Positions 20,415-32,023 are shown, numbered from the stretch's first letter. The stretch is 64,000 bases of DNA from Rhizobium sp. BT04 (GCF_030053135.1 NZ_CP125652.1:2929001-2993000), one strand, 5' to 3'. Notes: generated by a model not told the origin, from the letters alone. Numbers and translations: made by a program.

Positions 20415-21119
20415 ATGGCTCAAACACTGCTCATGCCGAAGGCGACAGCCATCTGGCTCGTCGACAACACGGCACTGTCTTTCGATCAGATCGCGCAGTT
20501 CTGCAAACTGCATCCGCTCGAAGTCAAGGCGATCGCCGACGGCGAAGCGGCGCAGGGCATCAAGGGCCTCGACCCGATCTCGACAGGCCAGCTTTCCCGC
20601 GACGAGATTGCCCGCGCCGAAGCCAATCCGAACCACAAGCTGAAGCTTTCCGAACCGAAGGTGCGCGTACCGGAATCCAAGCGCCGCGGCCCGCGTTATA
20701 CGCCGGTTTCCAAGCGTCAGGACCGCCCGAACGCCATTCTCTGGCTCGTCCGCAACCACCCTGAGCTGAAGGACGCGCAGATTTCCCGCCTCGTCGGCAC
20801 CACGAAATCGACCATCGAGCAGATCCGCGAGCGCACCCACTGGAACTCCGCCAACCTGGCGCCGATGGATCCGGTAACGCTTGGCCTTTGCAGCCAGATC
20901 GATCTCGACATGGAAGTGGAAAAGGCTGCCAAGGGCCGTCCGCTGCCGACCGCCGCCGAGCTTGGCGCGACGCTGCAATCGGCTCAGGAAACCGAGCGCC
21001 TGACCCCGAGCTACGAGCGCGAGGAGGAAAAGGAAAAGGAAATCGACGCCGACGCCGTCTTCCGCAAGCTGAGCTCGCTGCGCTCCGCGCCGAAGGACGA
21101 GGACGACGATCAGTACTGA
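20415..21119 (+). CDS. trcR: DUF1013 protein, TrcR-type cell-cycle regulator
   Basis: A 234-residue soluble protein of the alphaproteobacterial DUF1013 family, annotated in databases as the cell-cycle transcriptional regulator TrcR. It contains two helix-turn-helix-like segments: TAIWLVDNTALSFDQIAQFC near residue 10-30 and NAILWLVRNHPELKDAQISR near 110-130, each followed by a recognition-like helix (GTTKSTIEQIRE). The C-terminus (about 200-234) is highly charged and acidic, EEEKEKE then KDEDDDQY. Start ATG 20415 agrees with the family. It is flanked by divergent acsA and a strong terminator, so it is monocistronic. Confidence 0.85.
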   Translation: MAQTLLMPKATAIWLVDNTALSFDQIAQFCKLHPLEVKAIADGEAAQGIKGLDPISTGQLSRDEIARAEANPNHKLKLSEPKVRVPESKRRGPRYTPVSKRQDRPNAILWLVRNHPELKDAQISRLVGTTKSTIEQIRERTHWNSANLAPMDPVTLGLCSQIDLDMEVEKAAKGRPLPTAAELGATLQSAQETERLTPSYEREEEKEKEIDADAVFRKLSSLRSAPKDEDDDQY

Positions 21120-21137
21120 GATATTGAGTATCTCACG

Positions 21138-21176
21138 AAAAACCCCGCCGGTATGAGCTGACCGGCGGGGTTTTTT
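21138..21176 (+). terminator. Strong intrinsic terminator after trcR
   Basis: Perfect 15-bp arms: AAAAACCCCGCCGGT (21138-21152) and ACCGGCGGGGTTTTT (21161-21175), 8-nt loop, then more T. It works in both directions and lies between trcR and the convergent flagellin gene. Confidence 0.9.
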
Positions 21177-21195
21177 GTTGCGGATTGGCTGTTTC

Positions 21196-21300
21196 AGAGC
21201 ATGTCGCGCAAAAGTGTGCAGCGGTTTTGCGATAACGACATGCGTCAAACCAAGACTTCAAGCGCGGGGAGCGAATCTGAAAGATCGCGACGCGCTTTAG
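21196..21300. repeat. Mosaic intergenic repeat, copy 3 (best example)
   Basis: About 105 bases: AGAGCATGTCGCG, GTGCAGCGGTTTTGCGATA, AACGACATGCGT, AAGACTTCAAGCGCG, GCGAATCTGAAAGATCGCG, CGCGCTTTAG. The left half is bracketed by GCATGTCG / CGACATGC (hairpin) and the right half by AAGCGCG / CGCGCTT (second hairpin). The family looks like the RIME-type intergenic mosaic elements of rhizobia. Its right end runs into the flagellin stop codon. Confidence 0.8.
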
Positions 21301-22232
21301 CTGCGGAACAGGGTCAGGATGTTCTGCGCCGAACTATTGGCGATCGAGAGCGACTGGACGGCAAGCTGCTGCTGCGTCTGCAACGCCGAGAGCTTGCTTG
21401 ATTCCTCTTCCATATCGGCGTCGATCAGGCGGCCGACGCCGGAGTCGATCGAATCGCGAAGACCGCTGACGAAATTTTCCTGCAGCTGGATGCGGGTCGA
21501 GATCGAGCCGAGGGCCGAGCCGGCGGCGGTCATGGCGCCGAGAACCAGTTCGACACCCGTCAAGGCTCCATCGAGCTGGCCCTGGGTGAAACCGGTAATG
21601 TCAAGATCATAGATCGACGCCATGACGATCACGGTGCCGCCATAGGTTCCGTTGAAGGCCGTGCCGATGATGCCGCTTGACGTCTCGATCGCACCGGTAC
21701 TCGTCATGCCGAAGAGCACGTTTCCAAGCGTTCCTGCATCGAGCACGTAGTCCGTCATCTTGACCGAGACGGCATTGCTGCCATCGCGGGCGAAGGAGGA
21801 AACGACGCTCTTCGTACCGGAAGCGCCGGCGACCCAGTTTTCACCGGAGAAAGACGCCGACTGGGCGATGCTGAGCAGCTGCTCCTGCAGCTGGTCGAGC
21901 TCCTGCTGGATCTTCGTCTTGTCGACGCCTTTTTCGGTGGCGGCGACGATCTTGGCCTTGATGTCGCTGACGATATCGAGCGCGCTTGACATGGCCGAAT
22001 AGGCAGTATCGACCTTGGCCGCGCCAAGCCCGAGCGCGTCGGAAACGGCCGAAAGAGCCTTGTTGTCCGAACGCATGGTGGTGGCGATCGACCAGTAGGC
22101 GGCGTTGTCGGACGCCTTTTCCACCCGATAGCCCGAGGAAACGCGACCCTGAGTGTCCTTGAGGCTATCATTTACGCCGCCCAAAGTCTGCAGCGCTGCC
22201 ATGGCAGCGTTGTTGGTAAGGATGCTTGTCAT
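21297..22232 (-). CDS. Flagellin, not linked to a flagellar cluster
   Basis: Structural protein of the flagellar filament, 311 residues. The N-terminal D0/D1 region (MTSILTNNAAMAALQTL, SSGYRVEKASDNAAYWSIAT) and C-terminal D1/D0 region (LGSISTRIQLQENFVSGL, DADMEEESSKLSALQTQQQL) match rhizobial flagellins; the variable middle is short. The frame opens 32 codons earlier, but the family start is ATG 22232. No other flagellar gene is in the window. Rhizobium species carry several flagellins, some outside the main cluster, so this is probably a minor one. The last codon and the stop lie inside the adjoining repeat. Confidence 0.93.
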   Translation of the reverse strand: MTSILTNNAAMAALQTLGGVNDSLKDTQGRVSSGYRVEKASDNAAYWSIATTMRSDNKALSAVSDALGLGAAKVDTAYSAMSSALDIVSDIKAKIVAATEKGVDKTKIQQELDQLQEQLLSIAQSASFSGENWVAGASGTKSVVSSFARDGSNAVSVKMTDYVLDAGTLGNVLFGMTSTGAIETSSGIIGTAFNGTYGGTVIVMASIYDLDITGFTQGQLDGALTGVELVLGAMTAAGSALGSISTRIQLQENFVSGLRDSIDSGVGRLIDADMEEESSKLSALQTQQQLAVQSLSIANSSAQNILTLFRS

Positions 22233-22324
22233 GATCCGTTCCACACTCTTGGAGAAAGGGCATTCCGGACTCCAGCGCCGTGCGTCTTCAGACGCGCAAA
22301 GGGCGCTGTAGCACTTCAACTGCC

Positions 22325-22366
22325 GCATAATTTTCCTTAGATCGATCCCGATTTAAGGAATTATGC
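22325..22366 (-). promoter_or_regulatory. Inverted repeat upstream of flagellin
   Basis: GCATAATTTTCCTTA (22325-22339) pairs imperfectly with TAAGGAATTATGC (22354-22366). It lies 93-134 bases before the flagellin start, in a 253-base gap after prpE that is AT-rich and should hold the flagellin promoter. I could not identify a specific promoter type. Confidence 0.35.
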
Positions 22367-22485
22367 AGTAGGCCGGTAACGGCGAGCGCGTCATGCAAAG
22401 CCTGCTATGCAAGCCATCGCCGTTAACAAATGCTTGCATTGATATAGTTAACAATTCCTCAATTAGCCTTAGCGAAAGTTTAATT

Positions 22486-24396
22486 TCACATCGGCAGGGA
22501 GCCCAGACCGCGCCGGCGCAGCGCCTCGGCGATTTCCTCCAAAATCGTTGGATCATCGATGGTTGCGGGCATTTTCCAGGGCATGCCGTCGGCGATCTTC
22601 TGCATCGTGCCGCGCAGGATTTTGCCGGAGCGTGTCTTCGGCAACCGGTTAACGATGATGGCCGTCTTGAAGGCGGCGACAGGCCCGATCGATTCGCGAA
22701 TCATCGTCACGACCTCTGATTCGATTGCTGTCGTGTCACGCGATACATTCCGCTTCAGCACCAGGAAACCGCACGGCGCCTGGCCCTTCAGCGCATCGAT
22801 CACACCGATGACCGCGCATTCGGCGACGTCGGGATGGCGGGCGCAGACCTCCTCCATCGCCCCGGTCGAGAGGCGATGACCGGCGCAATTGATGATGTCA
22901 TCGGTACGCGACATGATGAAGAGATAACCGTCCTCGTCGACATAGCCGGCGTCGGCCGTCTTGTAGTAACCCGGAAACTCGTCGAGATAGGCCGATCGGA
23001 AACGGTCGTCGGCGTTCCAGAGGGTCGGCAGGCAGCCGGGCGGCAAGGGCAATTTCACGACGATATTGCCGAGCGTTCCCGCCTCGATCGGATGGCCGGC
23101 ATCGTCGAGCACCCCGATCTCATAGCCTGGCATCGGCAGCGCCGGCGAACCATGCTTGACGGGAAGGGCGCCGAGGCCGAGCGGATTGGCGGCGATCGGC
23201 CAGCCGGTCTCCGTCTGCCACCAGTGATCGATGACGGGTATGGCGAGCATGCGCTCCGCCCATTTCAGCGTCTCCGGGTCCGCCCTCTCGCCGGCGAGAA
23301 ACAGCCCCCGCAAATCCGGCATCGGATACTGACGCATCAGTTCCCCGTCGCCATCGTCCCGGCGGATGGCGCGGAATGCCGTCGGCGCCGTGAAGAGCAC
23401 CCGCACATGATGCTCCGAAACGACCCGCCAGAAGGCGCCGGCATCCGGTGTGCCCACCGGTTTTCCTTCGAAGATCACGGTGGTTACGCCTGAAATCAGC
23501 GGGGCATAGACGATATAGGAATGTCCGACGACCCAGCCGATATCCGAAGCCGTCCAGAAAACCTCGCCCGGCTTCAAACCGTAGATATTGCGCATCGACC
23601 AGTTGAGCGCGACCAAATGGCCGCCATTGTCGCGCACGACTCCCTTCGGCTGGCCCGTGGTGCCGGAGGTATAGAGGATGTAGAGCGGATCGGTCGCCTT
23701 GACGGAGACGCAGGTGACCTCGGCGCCGCGATGCCGCGCCACCGCGGCCTCGAAATCCTCATCGCGTCCGTCAATGAGATCTGCCGGAAGCTCCGGCCGC
23801 TGCAACACAAGACAGCGCCCCGGCTTCGAACGCGCGATCTCGATCGCCTGGTCGACCAGAGGCTTGTAGGCGACGATGCGGCCGGGCTCGAGCCCGCAGC
23901 TTGCGGTGATCACCAGCTTCGCACTGCAATCGTCGATGCGGGCGGCAAGCTCGCTCGCGGCAAAGCCTCCGAAGACGACGGAGTGAACCGCACCGATGCG
24001 GGCGCAGGCGAGCATCGAAAACACCGCCTGCGGGACCATCGGCATATAGAGGATCACGCGATCACCTCTGCCGATGCCGAGGTTGACCAGTGTCGCGGCG
24101 ATGGCCTTTACCTCGTCAAGCACCTCGCCATAGCTGAAACGGCGTTTGTCACCGGTCATCGCGCTGTCGAAAATAACAGCTGTCTCGCCGCCGCGTCCGG
24201 CGATGACATGCCGGTCCAGACAATTGTGGCAGGTGTTGGTTTCCGCCCCTTCGAACCAGCGGCCATAGACCCCGGCATCCGGCGAAAAAACCCGCTCCGG
24301 CGGTTTGAACCAGTCGATCTCGGCGGCTGCTTCGCGCCAGAAGGCTTCGGGATCGCGTTTCCAGGCCGCGTAGACCTGATGATAGCCGTTCTGCAT
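22486..24396 (-). CDS. prpE: Propionyl-CoA synthetase-like acyl-CoA synthetase
   Basis: Adenylate-forming enzyme of 636 residues that likely activates propionate or another short acid to its CoA thioester. Motifs: N-terminal YHQVYAAWKRDPEAFWREAA, P-loop YTSGTTGQPKGVVRDNGGH (the RDNGGH form is typical of PrpE rather than Acs), WWQTETGWP, YYKTADAGYVDEDGYL and C-terminal [13 protein letters not shown] with the regulatory lysine. ATG 24396 follows GGGGAGGAG. It sits 76 bases downstream of yggS on the same strand. No propionate-catabolism partner is nearby, so the substrate is inferred from family motifs. Confidence 0.87.
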   Translation of the reverse strand: MQNGYHQVYAAWKRDPEAFWREAAAEIDWFKPPERVFSPDAGVYGRWFEGAETNTCHNCLDRHVIAGRGGETAVIFDSAMTGDKRRFSYGEVLDEVKAIAATLVNLGIGRGDRVILYMPMVPQAVFSMLACARIGAVHSVVFGGFAASELAARIDDCSAKLVITASCGLEPGRIVAYKPLVDQAIEIARSKPGRCLVLQRPELPADLIDGRDEDFEAAVARHRGAEVTCVSVKATDPLYILYTSGTTGQPKGVVRDNGGHLVALNWSMRNIYGLKPGEVFWTASDIGWVVGHSYIVYAPLISGVTTVIFEGKPVGTPDAGAFWRVVSEHHVRVLFTAPTAFRAIRRDDGDGELMRQYPMPDLRGLFLAGERADPETLKWAERMLAIPVIDHWWQTETGWPIAANPLGLGALPVKHGSPALPMPGYEIGVLDDAGHPIEAGTLGNIVVKLPLPPGCLPTLWNADDRFRSAYLDEFPGYYKTADAGYVDEDGYLFIMSRTDDIINCAGHRLSTGAMEEVCARHPDVAECAVIGVIDALKGQAPCGFLVLKRNVSRDTTAIESEVVTMIRESIGPVAAFKTAIIVNRLPKTRSGKILRGTMQKIADGMPWKMPATIDDPTILEEIAEALRRRGLGSLPM

Positions 24397-24472
24397 CTGC
24401 TCCTCCCCAGGATATGCAAGTGTTAATCTAGGCAGAGGGGAAGGGAACAGGAAGCCCGACCAAAGCAGCGTA

Positions 24473-25132
24473 TTAGCGTGCGCCGAAAATAGCCGATCCG
24501 ACCCGCACGCTGGTGGCGCCAAAGGCGATCGCCGTCTCGTAATCGCCCGACATGCCCATCGAAAGTTTTTCGACGCCGCATTTGAGCGCGAGCCTGGCCA
24601 GCAGGGCGAAATGCGGCCCGGGATTTTCCTCCGCCGGCGGAATGCACATCAAACCTTCGATAGAAAGGCCAAGCTCGTCGCGGCAGAGAGAGACGAAGGC
24701 TGGCGTGTCGTCAGGAGCGATGCCGGCCTTCTGCGGCTCGAGCCCGGTATTGACCTGGATGTAGAGCCGCGTCTTTTTGCCTTGCCGCTTCATCTCCTCA
24801 GCAAGCGCGCGGGCGATCTTTTCCCGGTCCACCGTCTCGATGACATCGAAAAGCGCTACCGCGTCGGCCGCCTTGTTCGATTGCAGCGGTCCGATCAGAT
24901 GCAATTCGATATCCTGCTGCTCGGCTTTCAGCGCCGGCCACTTGCCCTGGCTCTCCTGCACCCGGTTCTCCCCGAAAAGGCGCTGGCCGGCTTCGATGGC
25001 TGGACGGATCGCTTCCGCCTCGAAGGTTTTCGACACCGCGACGAGCCGAACGGAACCGGCTGGACGACCCGCCTGGCGTTCCCCGGCGGCAATCCGCGTC
25101 CGCACGTCGTTCAAGCGCTGTTGAAGTTCCAT
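24473..25132 (-). CDS. yggS: YggS-type PLP homeostasis protein
   Basis: A 219-residue single-domain (beta/alpha)8 PLP protein with no enzymatic activity known in the family; it tunes vitamin B6 and amino-acid pools. The PLP lysine is in VAVSKTF near residue 37; FGENRVQE, LIGPLQSNKA, VNTGLEPQKAGI and LSMGMSGDYETAI are the family signatures, ending in VRVGSAIFGAR. Start chosen at ATG 25132, eight codons inside the open frame, because it matches the family. Divergent from leuS. Confidence 0.93.
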   Translation of the reverse strand: MELQQRLNDVRTRIAAGERQAGRPAGSVRLVAVSKTFEAEAIRPAIEAGQRLFGENRVQESQGKWPALKAEQQDIELHLIGPLQSNKAADAVALFDVIETVDREKIARALAEEMKRQGKKTRLYIQVNTGLEPQKAGIAPDDTPAFVSLCRDELGLSIEGLMCIPPAEENPGPHFALLARLALKCGVEKLSMGMSGDYETAIAFGATSVRVGSAIFGAR

Positions 25133-25333
25133 CGTTCTGCCTCGACATTTCCGCATGAGAGTGATGGCAATGAACTAGCCAGCCATTCTGTGCTTGCCAA
25201 GACCCGCTACCGCGAAATCGCCCGGCCAGGATCAAGATCGGGCGCTTGCAGCGCCTGCAAAACTTGACGCTACGGTGGTTTCATGGTGAAGGTCTCGACC
25301 AACCTCCCCTGATTTTCCGGAATATCGAATACA

Positions 25334-27953
<2,620 letters not shown>

Positions 27954-27964
<11 letters not shown>

Positions 27965-28463
27965 TATCACCCGCAAGGCCGGCGTCGCCATGATCCTTGC
28001 CGCCGCGGCTTTTCTCTCTGCCTGCCAGGTCCGGCCGCTTTACTCCGAGAACTCAGGTGTGGTTGAGAAACTGTCTTCCGTCGGCTTTTCCGAGGCAGGC
28101 AGCCGGGTCGAGCAGCAGGTTCGAAATCGCCTGATCTTCCTGGCGTCACGTGGTGCCGGCGAAGCGGTAAACCCGCAATACCAGGTCGAACTACACGCCA
28201 CAGCGGCGGTTGCCGATACGCTGCTCGCCGAATCCTCCGACACGTCGAAAGCCGGTCGTGTGACCGTCACCGTCACCTACACGCTGCGTGCGACGACCGA
28301 CAATCATGTCATCAAGGCGGGCAGCCGCGCGACCACGGCGCTGGTGGATTTCCCGGACCAGGAATTCGCCAAGCAGCGGGCAATCCGTGATGCCCAGAAC
28401 CGCGCGGCGGATCAGGTGGCGGAATTTGTGGGAGCCGATATCGCCGCTGCGCTCAGCCGCTGA
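27954..28463 (+). CDS. lptE: LPS-assembly lipoprotein LptE
   Basis: Outer-membrane lipoprotein that plugs the LptD barrel in lipopolysaccharide export. The 169-residue product has a short signal peptide with basic TRKAG and a lipobox LSAC (Cys24), followed by the QVRPLYS start of the mature protein typical of alphaproteobacterial LptE. The only in-frame start that keeps the basic signal-peptide head is TTG 27954 (the preceding in-frame codons include a stop at 27948); AAAGGA lies 7 bases upstream. The order leuS-lptE-holA is conserved in many proteobacteria. ATG 27990 would leave almost no n-region. Confidence 0.9.
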
Positions 28464-28473
28464 GGGCTGAGAT

Positions 28474-29514
28474 GTGGCGGAGATAAAATCCCACGAATTT
28501 GAGACCTTCCTGCAGAAATCAGCCGGGAATTATCGGATCTTCGTCATTTACGGGCCGGATCGCGGCCTCGTTTCCGAACGTGCTGGTCAGCTTGCCGGCA
28601 AGACTGGTGTCGCGCTTGATGATCCCTTCTCGCTGACCAAACTCGATATCGGCGACCTGCAGAAGGATCCCGGACGATTGGTCGACGAGGTTCAATCTAT
28701 CGGATTGTTCGGTGGCGAGAAACTGATCTGGATCCGCGGCGCCGCCAATGAAAAATATCTAGTCGATCCCTTGGCGCTGCTCGCCGAAAAACCACTTGAA
28801 GCCGCCCATCTGATCGTGGAAGCCGGAGACTTGAAGAAGGGCTCCCTGCTTCGCAAGACAGCCGAGACGGCGCGATCGATCATGATGATCCCGTCTTACG
28901 CCGATGACAGCCGCGCCCTGAATGCCTTGATCGACATGGAACTTGGCGCAGAAAAGCTCGGCATCACGCCGGCTGCGCGCCAGGCGCTGATCGCATTGAT
29001 CGGCGGCGACCGTATCGCTTCCCGCAACGAGGTGCGTAAACTTGCCCTCTATTGTCGCGGCTTCCCCACGATCGAAGAACATCACGTTACCGAAATAATC
29101 GGCGATGCGAGCGCGATCTCGGTAGACGATGCCGTCGATGCCATCCTGAGTGGCGATCTCAACGCCTTTCTGCACGCCATGCAGAAGATCAGCAGCTCGA
29201 AAACCGCGATCTTTCTGGTGCTGCAGGCCTGCCTCAAGCAGTTTCAGCTTCTCGACACCATGCGCGCCGAAATGGAAGAAAAACGCCTGCAGGCGCCTCA
29301 GGTCATGCAGACGCTGGGTCGTCATCTGCATTTCCGCCGCAAGCCGATCATAGAACAGGCCCTACGGCATTGGACCGCGGAGAACATCGCTCGTGAATCC
29401 AGTCGTCTGCAGGCCGCGATTCTGCAAAGCCGGCGGCGGCAGGTTCTTGAAGACAGCGTTGCGATGCAGACGCTTCTCTCCACCACCCTTCAATCCGTTC
29501 GCAAATCCGCCTAG
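28474..29514 (+). CDS. holA: DNA polymerase III delta subunit
   Basis: Opens the beta sliding clamp in the clamp-loader complex. The 346-residue protein matches the HolA family: N-terminal IYGPDRGLVSERA (no Walker lysine, as expected of delta), FSLTKLDIGDL, SIGLFGGEKLIWIRG, then LVLQACLKQFQLL and the C-terminal collar domain. GTG start at 28474, ten bases after the lptE stop, in the same operon as leuS-lptE. It ends convergently with parB. Confidence 0.92.
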   Translation: MAEIKSHEFETFLQKSAGNYRIFVIYGPDRGLVSERAGQLAGKTGVALDDPFSLTKLDIGDLQKDPGRLVDEVQSIGLFGGEKLIWIRGAANEKYLVDPLALLAEKPLEAAHLIVEAGDLKKGSLLRKTAETARSIMMIPSYADDSRALNALIDMELGAEKLGITPAARQALIALIGGDRIASRNEVRKLALYCRGFPTIEEHHVTEIIGDASAISVDDAVDAILSGDLNAFLHAMQKISSSKTAIFLVLQACLKQFQLLDTMRAEMEEKRLQAPQVMQTLGRHLHFRRKPIIEQALRHWTAENIARESSRLQAAILQSRRRQVLEDSVAMQTLLSTTLQSVRKSA

Positions 29515-29562
29515 CGACCGGGAGTGCGGGGCCGCCTAAATCAGCTCGACGGCGGCCCGCTC

Positions 29563-29652
29563 TATGCGTGTCGCTCGGAGTGGGCAGGGTTCTGGAATAA
29601 AGACATGCGTGGAAAAAACCGCGTCGCATGAAGTTTGATGCGACGCGCTTTG
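29563..29652. repeat. Mosaic intergenic repeat, copy 4, merged with a terminator
   Basis: ATGCGTGTCGCTC, GTGGGCAGGGTTCTGGAATA and AAGACATGCGT match the left half of the family; the right half ends in the shared GCGACGCGCTTT, but its inner bases now form a perfect hairpin. It fills most of the gap between holA and parB. Confidence 0.6.
29611..29646 (-). terminator. Intrinsic terminator of parB inside the repeat
   Basis: Perfect 9-bp stem GCGTCGCAT (29621-29629) / ATGCGACGC (29638-29646). Read on the minus strand, the stem is followed by GG and TTTTTT, a good rho-independent terminator for the parA-parB transcript. Confidence 0.75.
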
Positions 29653-29653
29653 A

Positions 29654-30535
29654 CTACCGCCTCTCAAGCAAGCGGCAGATTTCCTCGAGCTGCTCAAGCG
29701 ACTTGTAGGAAATTTTAATCTGGCCACCGCTGGTCTTGTGATTGATCGAGACATCAAGGCCGAGCGCATCGGAAAGCGTTCGCTCCAAGGCCAGCGTGTC
29801 GGAATCCTTCTGATCTCGCCGCAACGCCGGCTGCTGCGGCTCCGATTGCGCCTTGATATTGTTTTGCGCCAGCTTTTCCGCGTCACGGACCGACATGCCC
29901 TTGGCGACGATCGTGCGGGCAAGGCTTGCCGGGTCGGGGGTAGAAACCAGCGCGCGGGCATGACCAGCCGACAGGCTGCCGGCGGCAAGCATGTCGCGCA
30001 CGGGATCGGGCAGTTTCAACAGGCGCAGGGAGTTGGCGACATGGCTGCGGCTTTTGCCGATGATTTCGCCGAGATCATTCTGGGTATAGCCATACTCGGC
30101 AATAAGCTGCTCATAACCCAGGGCTTCTTCAAGCGCATTGAGATCCGCTCGTTGTACGTTTTCGACAATGGCGATCTCCAACGCCGTCTTGTCGTCGACA
30201 TCCCGGATAATCACCGGGATCTCAATCAACCCGGCCAGCTGGGCTGCTCGCCAACGGCGTTCGCCGGCAATGATTTCGTATCGGTCCCGGTCCATCGTTC
30301 GCACGACGATCGGCTGCACGATCCCGTGCTGGCGAATAGAACTTGCAAGATCATGCAGTTCAGCGTCATCAAAAAAACGACGGGGATTGCGGGGATTGCG
30401 GCTGACAAACTCGATCGGGATCATTCTGTCGGCACTGACAGTCCGCTCAGCTTCCACCGGGACAGGCTGATCCATTTCCCCAATCAGCGCTGCAAGGCCA
30501 CGGCCCAATCGCCTCTTCGATACGTCGTCATTCAT
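29654..30535 (-). CDS. parB: Chromosome-partitioning protein ParB
   Basis: CTP-dependent clamp that loads at parS sites and segregates the origin with ParA. The 293-residue protein has the N-terminal LGRGLAALIG tail that contacts ParA, the ParB/Srx core with GERRWRAAQ and ENVQRADLNALEEA, a central helix-turn-helix (QNDLGEIIGKSRSHVANSLR) and a C-terminal dimerisation domain (about 240-293). It lies 32 bases downstream of parA. Four parS-like sites are nearby at 31964, 33923, 33950 and 40389. Confidence 0.96.
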   Translation of the reverse strand: MNDDVSKRRLGRGLAALIGEMDQPVPVEAERTVSADRMIPIEFVSRNPRNPRRFFDDAELHDLASSIRQHGIVQPIVVRTMDRDRYEIIAGERRWRAAQLAGLIEIPVIIRDVDDKTALEIAIVENVQRADLNALEEALGYEQLIAEYGYTQNDLGEIIGKSRSHVANSLRLLKLPDPVRDMLAAGSLSAGHARALVSTPDPASLARTIVAKGMSVRDAEKLAQNNIKAQSEPQQPALRRDQKDSDTLALERTLSDALGLDVSINHKTSGGQIKISYKSLEQLEEICRLLERR

Positions 30536-30567
30536 GATCTACACTCACCTACGCTCCTGATATGATA

Positions 30568-31362
30568 TTAGGCGGCCAGCCTTTGACGTTCCCTTTGGAT
30601 GACCTCGGAGGCCAGCTGCAGATAGGCCTGACTGCCCGCGCATTTCAGATCATAAAGAATAGCCGGCTTGCCGTAGGAGGGCGCCTCGGAAACCCGGACA
30701 TTGCGCGGAATTAACGTGTGATAAACCTTTTCGCCGAGATGCGTGCGAACATCATTGACCACTTGCTGGGCAAGATTGTTGCGCGCATCGAACATCGTCA
30801 GGACGATCCCTTGAATATCCAGGCGCGGATTAACCGTCCGACGAACCTGGCTGACGGTCTCAAGCAACTGGCTCAACCCCTCCAGCGCGAAGAATTCACA
30901 CTGCAGCGGCACTAGCACGGAATGCGCTGCCGCCATGGCATTCATCGTCAGCAGATTGAACGACGGCGGGCAATCCAGAAGAATATAGGAAAACGCCATT
31001 GCCTCGGGCGACGACAGCGCCTTGCGCAATTTGAACACCCGGTCGCTCTGCTGCGAAATCTCCATCTCGATACCAAGCAGATCCATCGTCGAAGGAACAA
31101 TGAAAAGGTTCGGCACTGCTGTTTCGAGGGTGACGTCAGTGATGCTACGCTCCCCCACCATAAGGTCATAGGAGGAGAGTTTCCGGTCGCGGCGATCGAT
31201 GCCGAGGCCGGTGCTGGCATTACCCTGCGGATCGAGATCGACGATCAAGACACGCTCACCGATAGCGGCAAGGGCCGTTGCCAGATTGATCGCGGTGGTG
31301 GTTTTACCAACGCCGCCCTTCTGATTTGCGATGGTGATTATTCGGTGTCGTTCGCCAGCCAT
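30568..31362 (-). CDS. parA: Chromosome-partitioning ATPase ParA
   Basis: Walker-type ATPase that binds the nucleoid and pulls ParB-bound origins. 264 residues; deviant Walker A NQKGGVGKTTT (13-23) with both lysines, VDLDPQGNASTGLG (Walker A'), LLDCPPSFNLLTMNA (Walker B) and the C-terminal RNVRVSEAPSYGKP segment typical of chromosomal ParA/Soj. It follows rsmG by 19 bases and precedes parB by 32, one leftward operon. Confidence 0.96.
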   Translation of the reverse strand: MAGERHRIITIANQKGGVGKTTTAINLATALAAIGERVLIVDLDPQGNASTGLGIDRRDRKLSSYDLMVGERSITDVTLETAVPNLFIVPSTMDLLGIEMEISQQSDRVFKLRKALSSPEAMAFSYILLDCPPSFNLLTMNAMAAAHSVLVPLQCEFFALEGLSQLLETVSQVRRTVNPRLDIQGIVLTMFDARNNLAQQVVNDVRTHLGEKVYHTLIPRNVRVSEAPSYGKPAILYDLKCAGSQAYLQLASEVIQRERQRLAA

Positions 31363-31381
31363 TGCAGCAATATCCGATCTG

Positions 31382-31999
31382 TTAAACCAAGCGCCGGAGA
31401 TTTGATATTTCCAAAATAACAGATTCCTGCTCGACGGCGCTCTTATGTTCTAACAGATCGAATTCCCACCGACCACGTGCTTTGTCGATTTCCCTCAGGT
31501 AATCCCGGCCTTTATGAAAAAAGCCACGACAATTGTCATTGCCTAGCATCCAGGGGGCCGAATATCCGATCAGTCCGTCGAGATCGGCGAGAGCTCGGGC
31601 GGAAATTGCGCCGCAATCGCGGATTTCGACAGCCGCATCCTCGATTCGGATAGGATGCACGCTCCCGCGCGCATCCGTCTCCCGCAGCGCCGTCCGCAGA
31701 AACGCTGCTTTTTTGTGGTTGCTCTCGACCAGGTGGACCCACCCGTCCCGCAATTCAGCCAAGTAGATCGCGGTAATCACCCCGGGGAAACCGCCGCCGC
31801 TTCCAAGATCGACCCAAGTGGTCGGTTGCGGATGGATCTGAAAAATCTGGCTGCTATCGGCGATATGCCGATGCCATAGATCATCAAGCGTCGACGGCGC
31901 CACCAGATTGATGGTTTTAGCCCACTTCTGAAAGAGCGTTGCGAAGTGCTGGAGCCGTTCCTGTGTTTCACGTGAAACACGCAAGCCGTTTAATTCCAT
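31382..31999 (-). CDS. rsmG: 16S rRNA m7G527 methyltransferase
   Basis: Methylates guanine 527 of 16S rRNA; loss in other bacteria gives low-level streptomycin resistance. 205 residues, SAM-binding motif [12 protein letters not shown] near residue 68 and the family [14 protein letters not shown] segment. Its N-terminal residues VSRET are encoded by a perfect parS site, as is seen in rsmG of many bacteria. It lies between mnmG and parA in the classic origin-proximal order. Confidence 0.95.
   Translation of the reverse strand: MELNGLRVSRETQERLQHFATLFQKWAKTINLVAPSTLDDLWHRHIADSSQIFQIHPQPTTWVDLGSGGGFPGVITAIYLAELRDGWVHLVESNHKKAAFLRTALRETDARGSVHPIRIEDAAVEIRDCGAISARALADLDGLIGYSAPWMLGNDNCRGFFHKGRDYLREIDKARGRWEFDLLEHKSAVEQESVILEISNLRRLV
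31964..31979. promoter_or_regulatory. parS site 1 (perfect)
   Basis: TGTTTCACGTGAAACA, an exact match to the bacterial parS consensus, lies inside the 5' end of rsmG. It is the expected ParB loading site. Confidence 0.95.
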
Positions 32000-32023
32000 T
32001 CTGAAAGACTCTCAATCTGGTAA

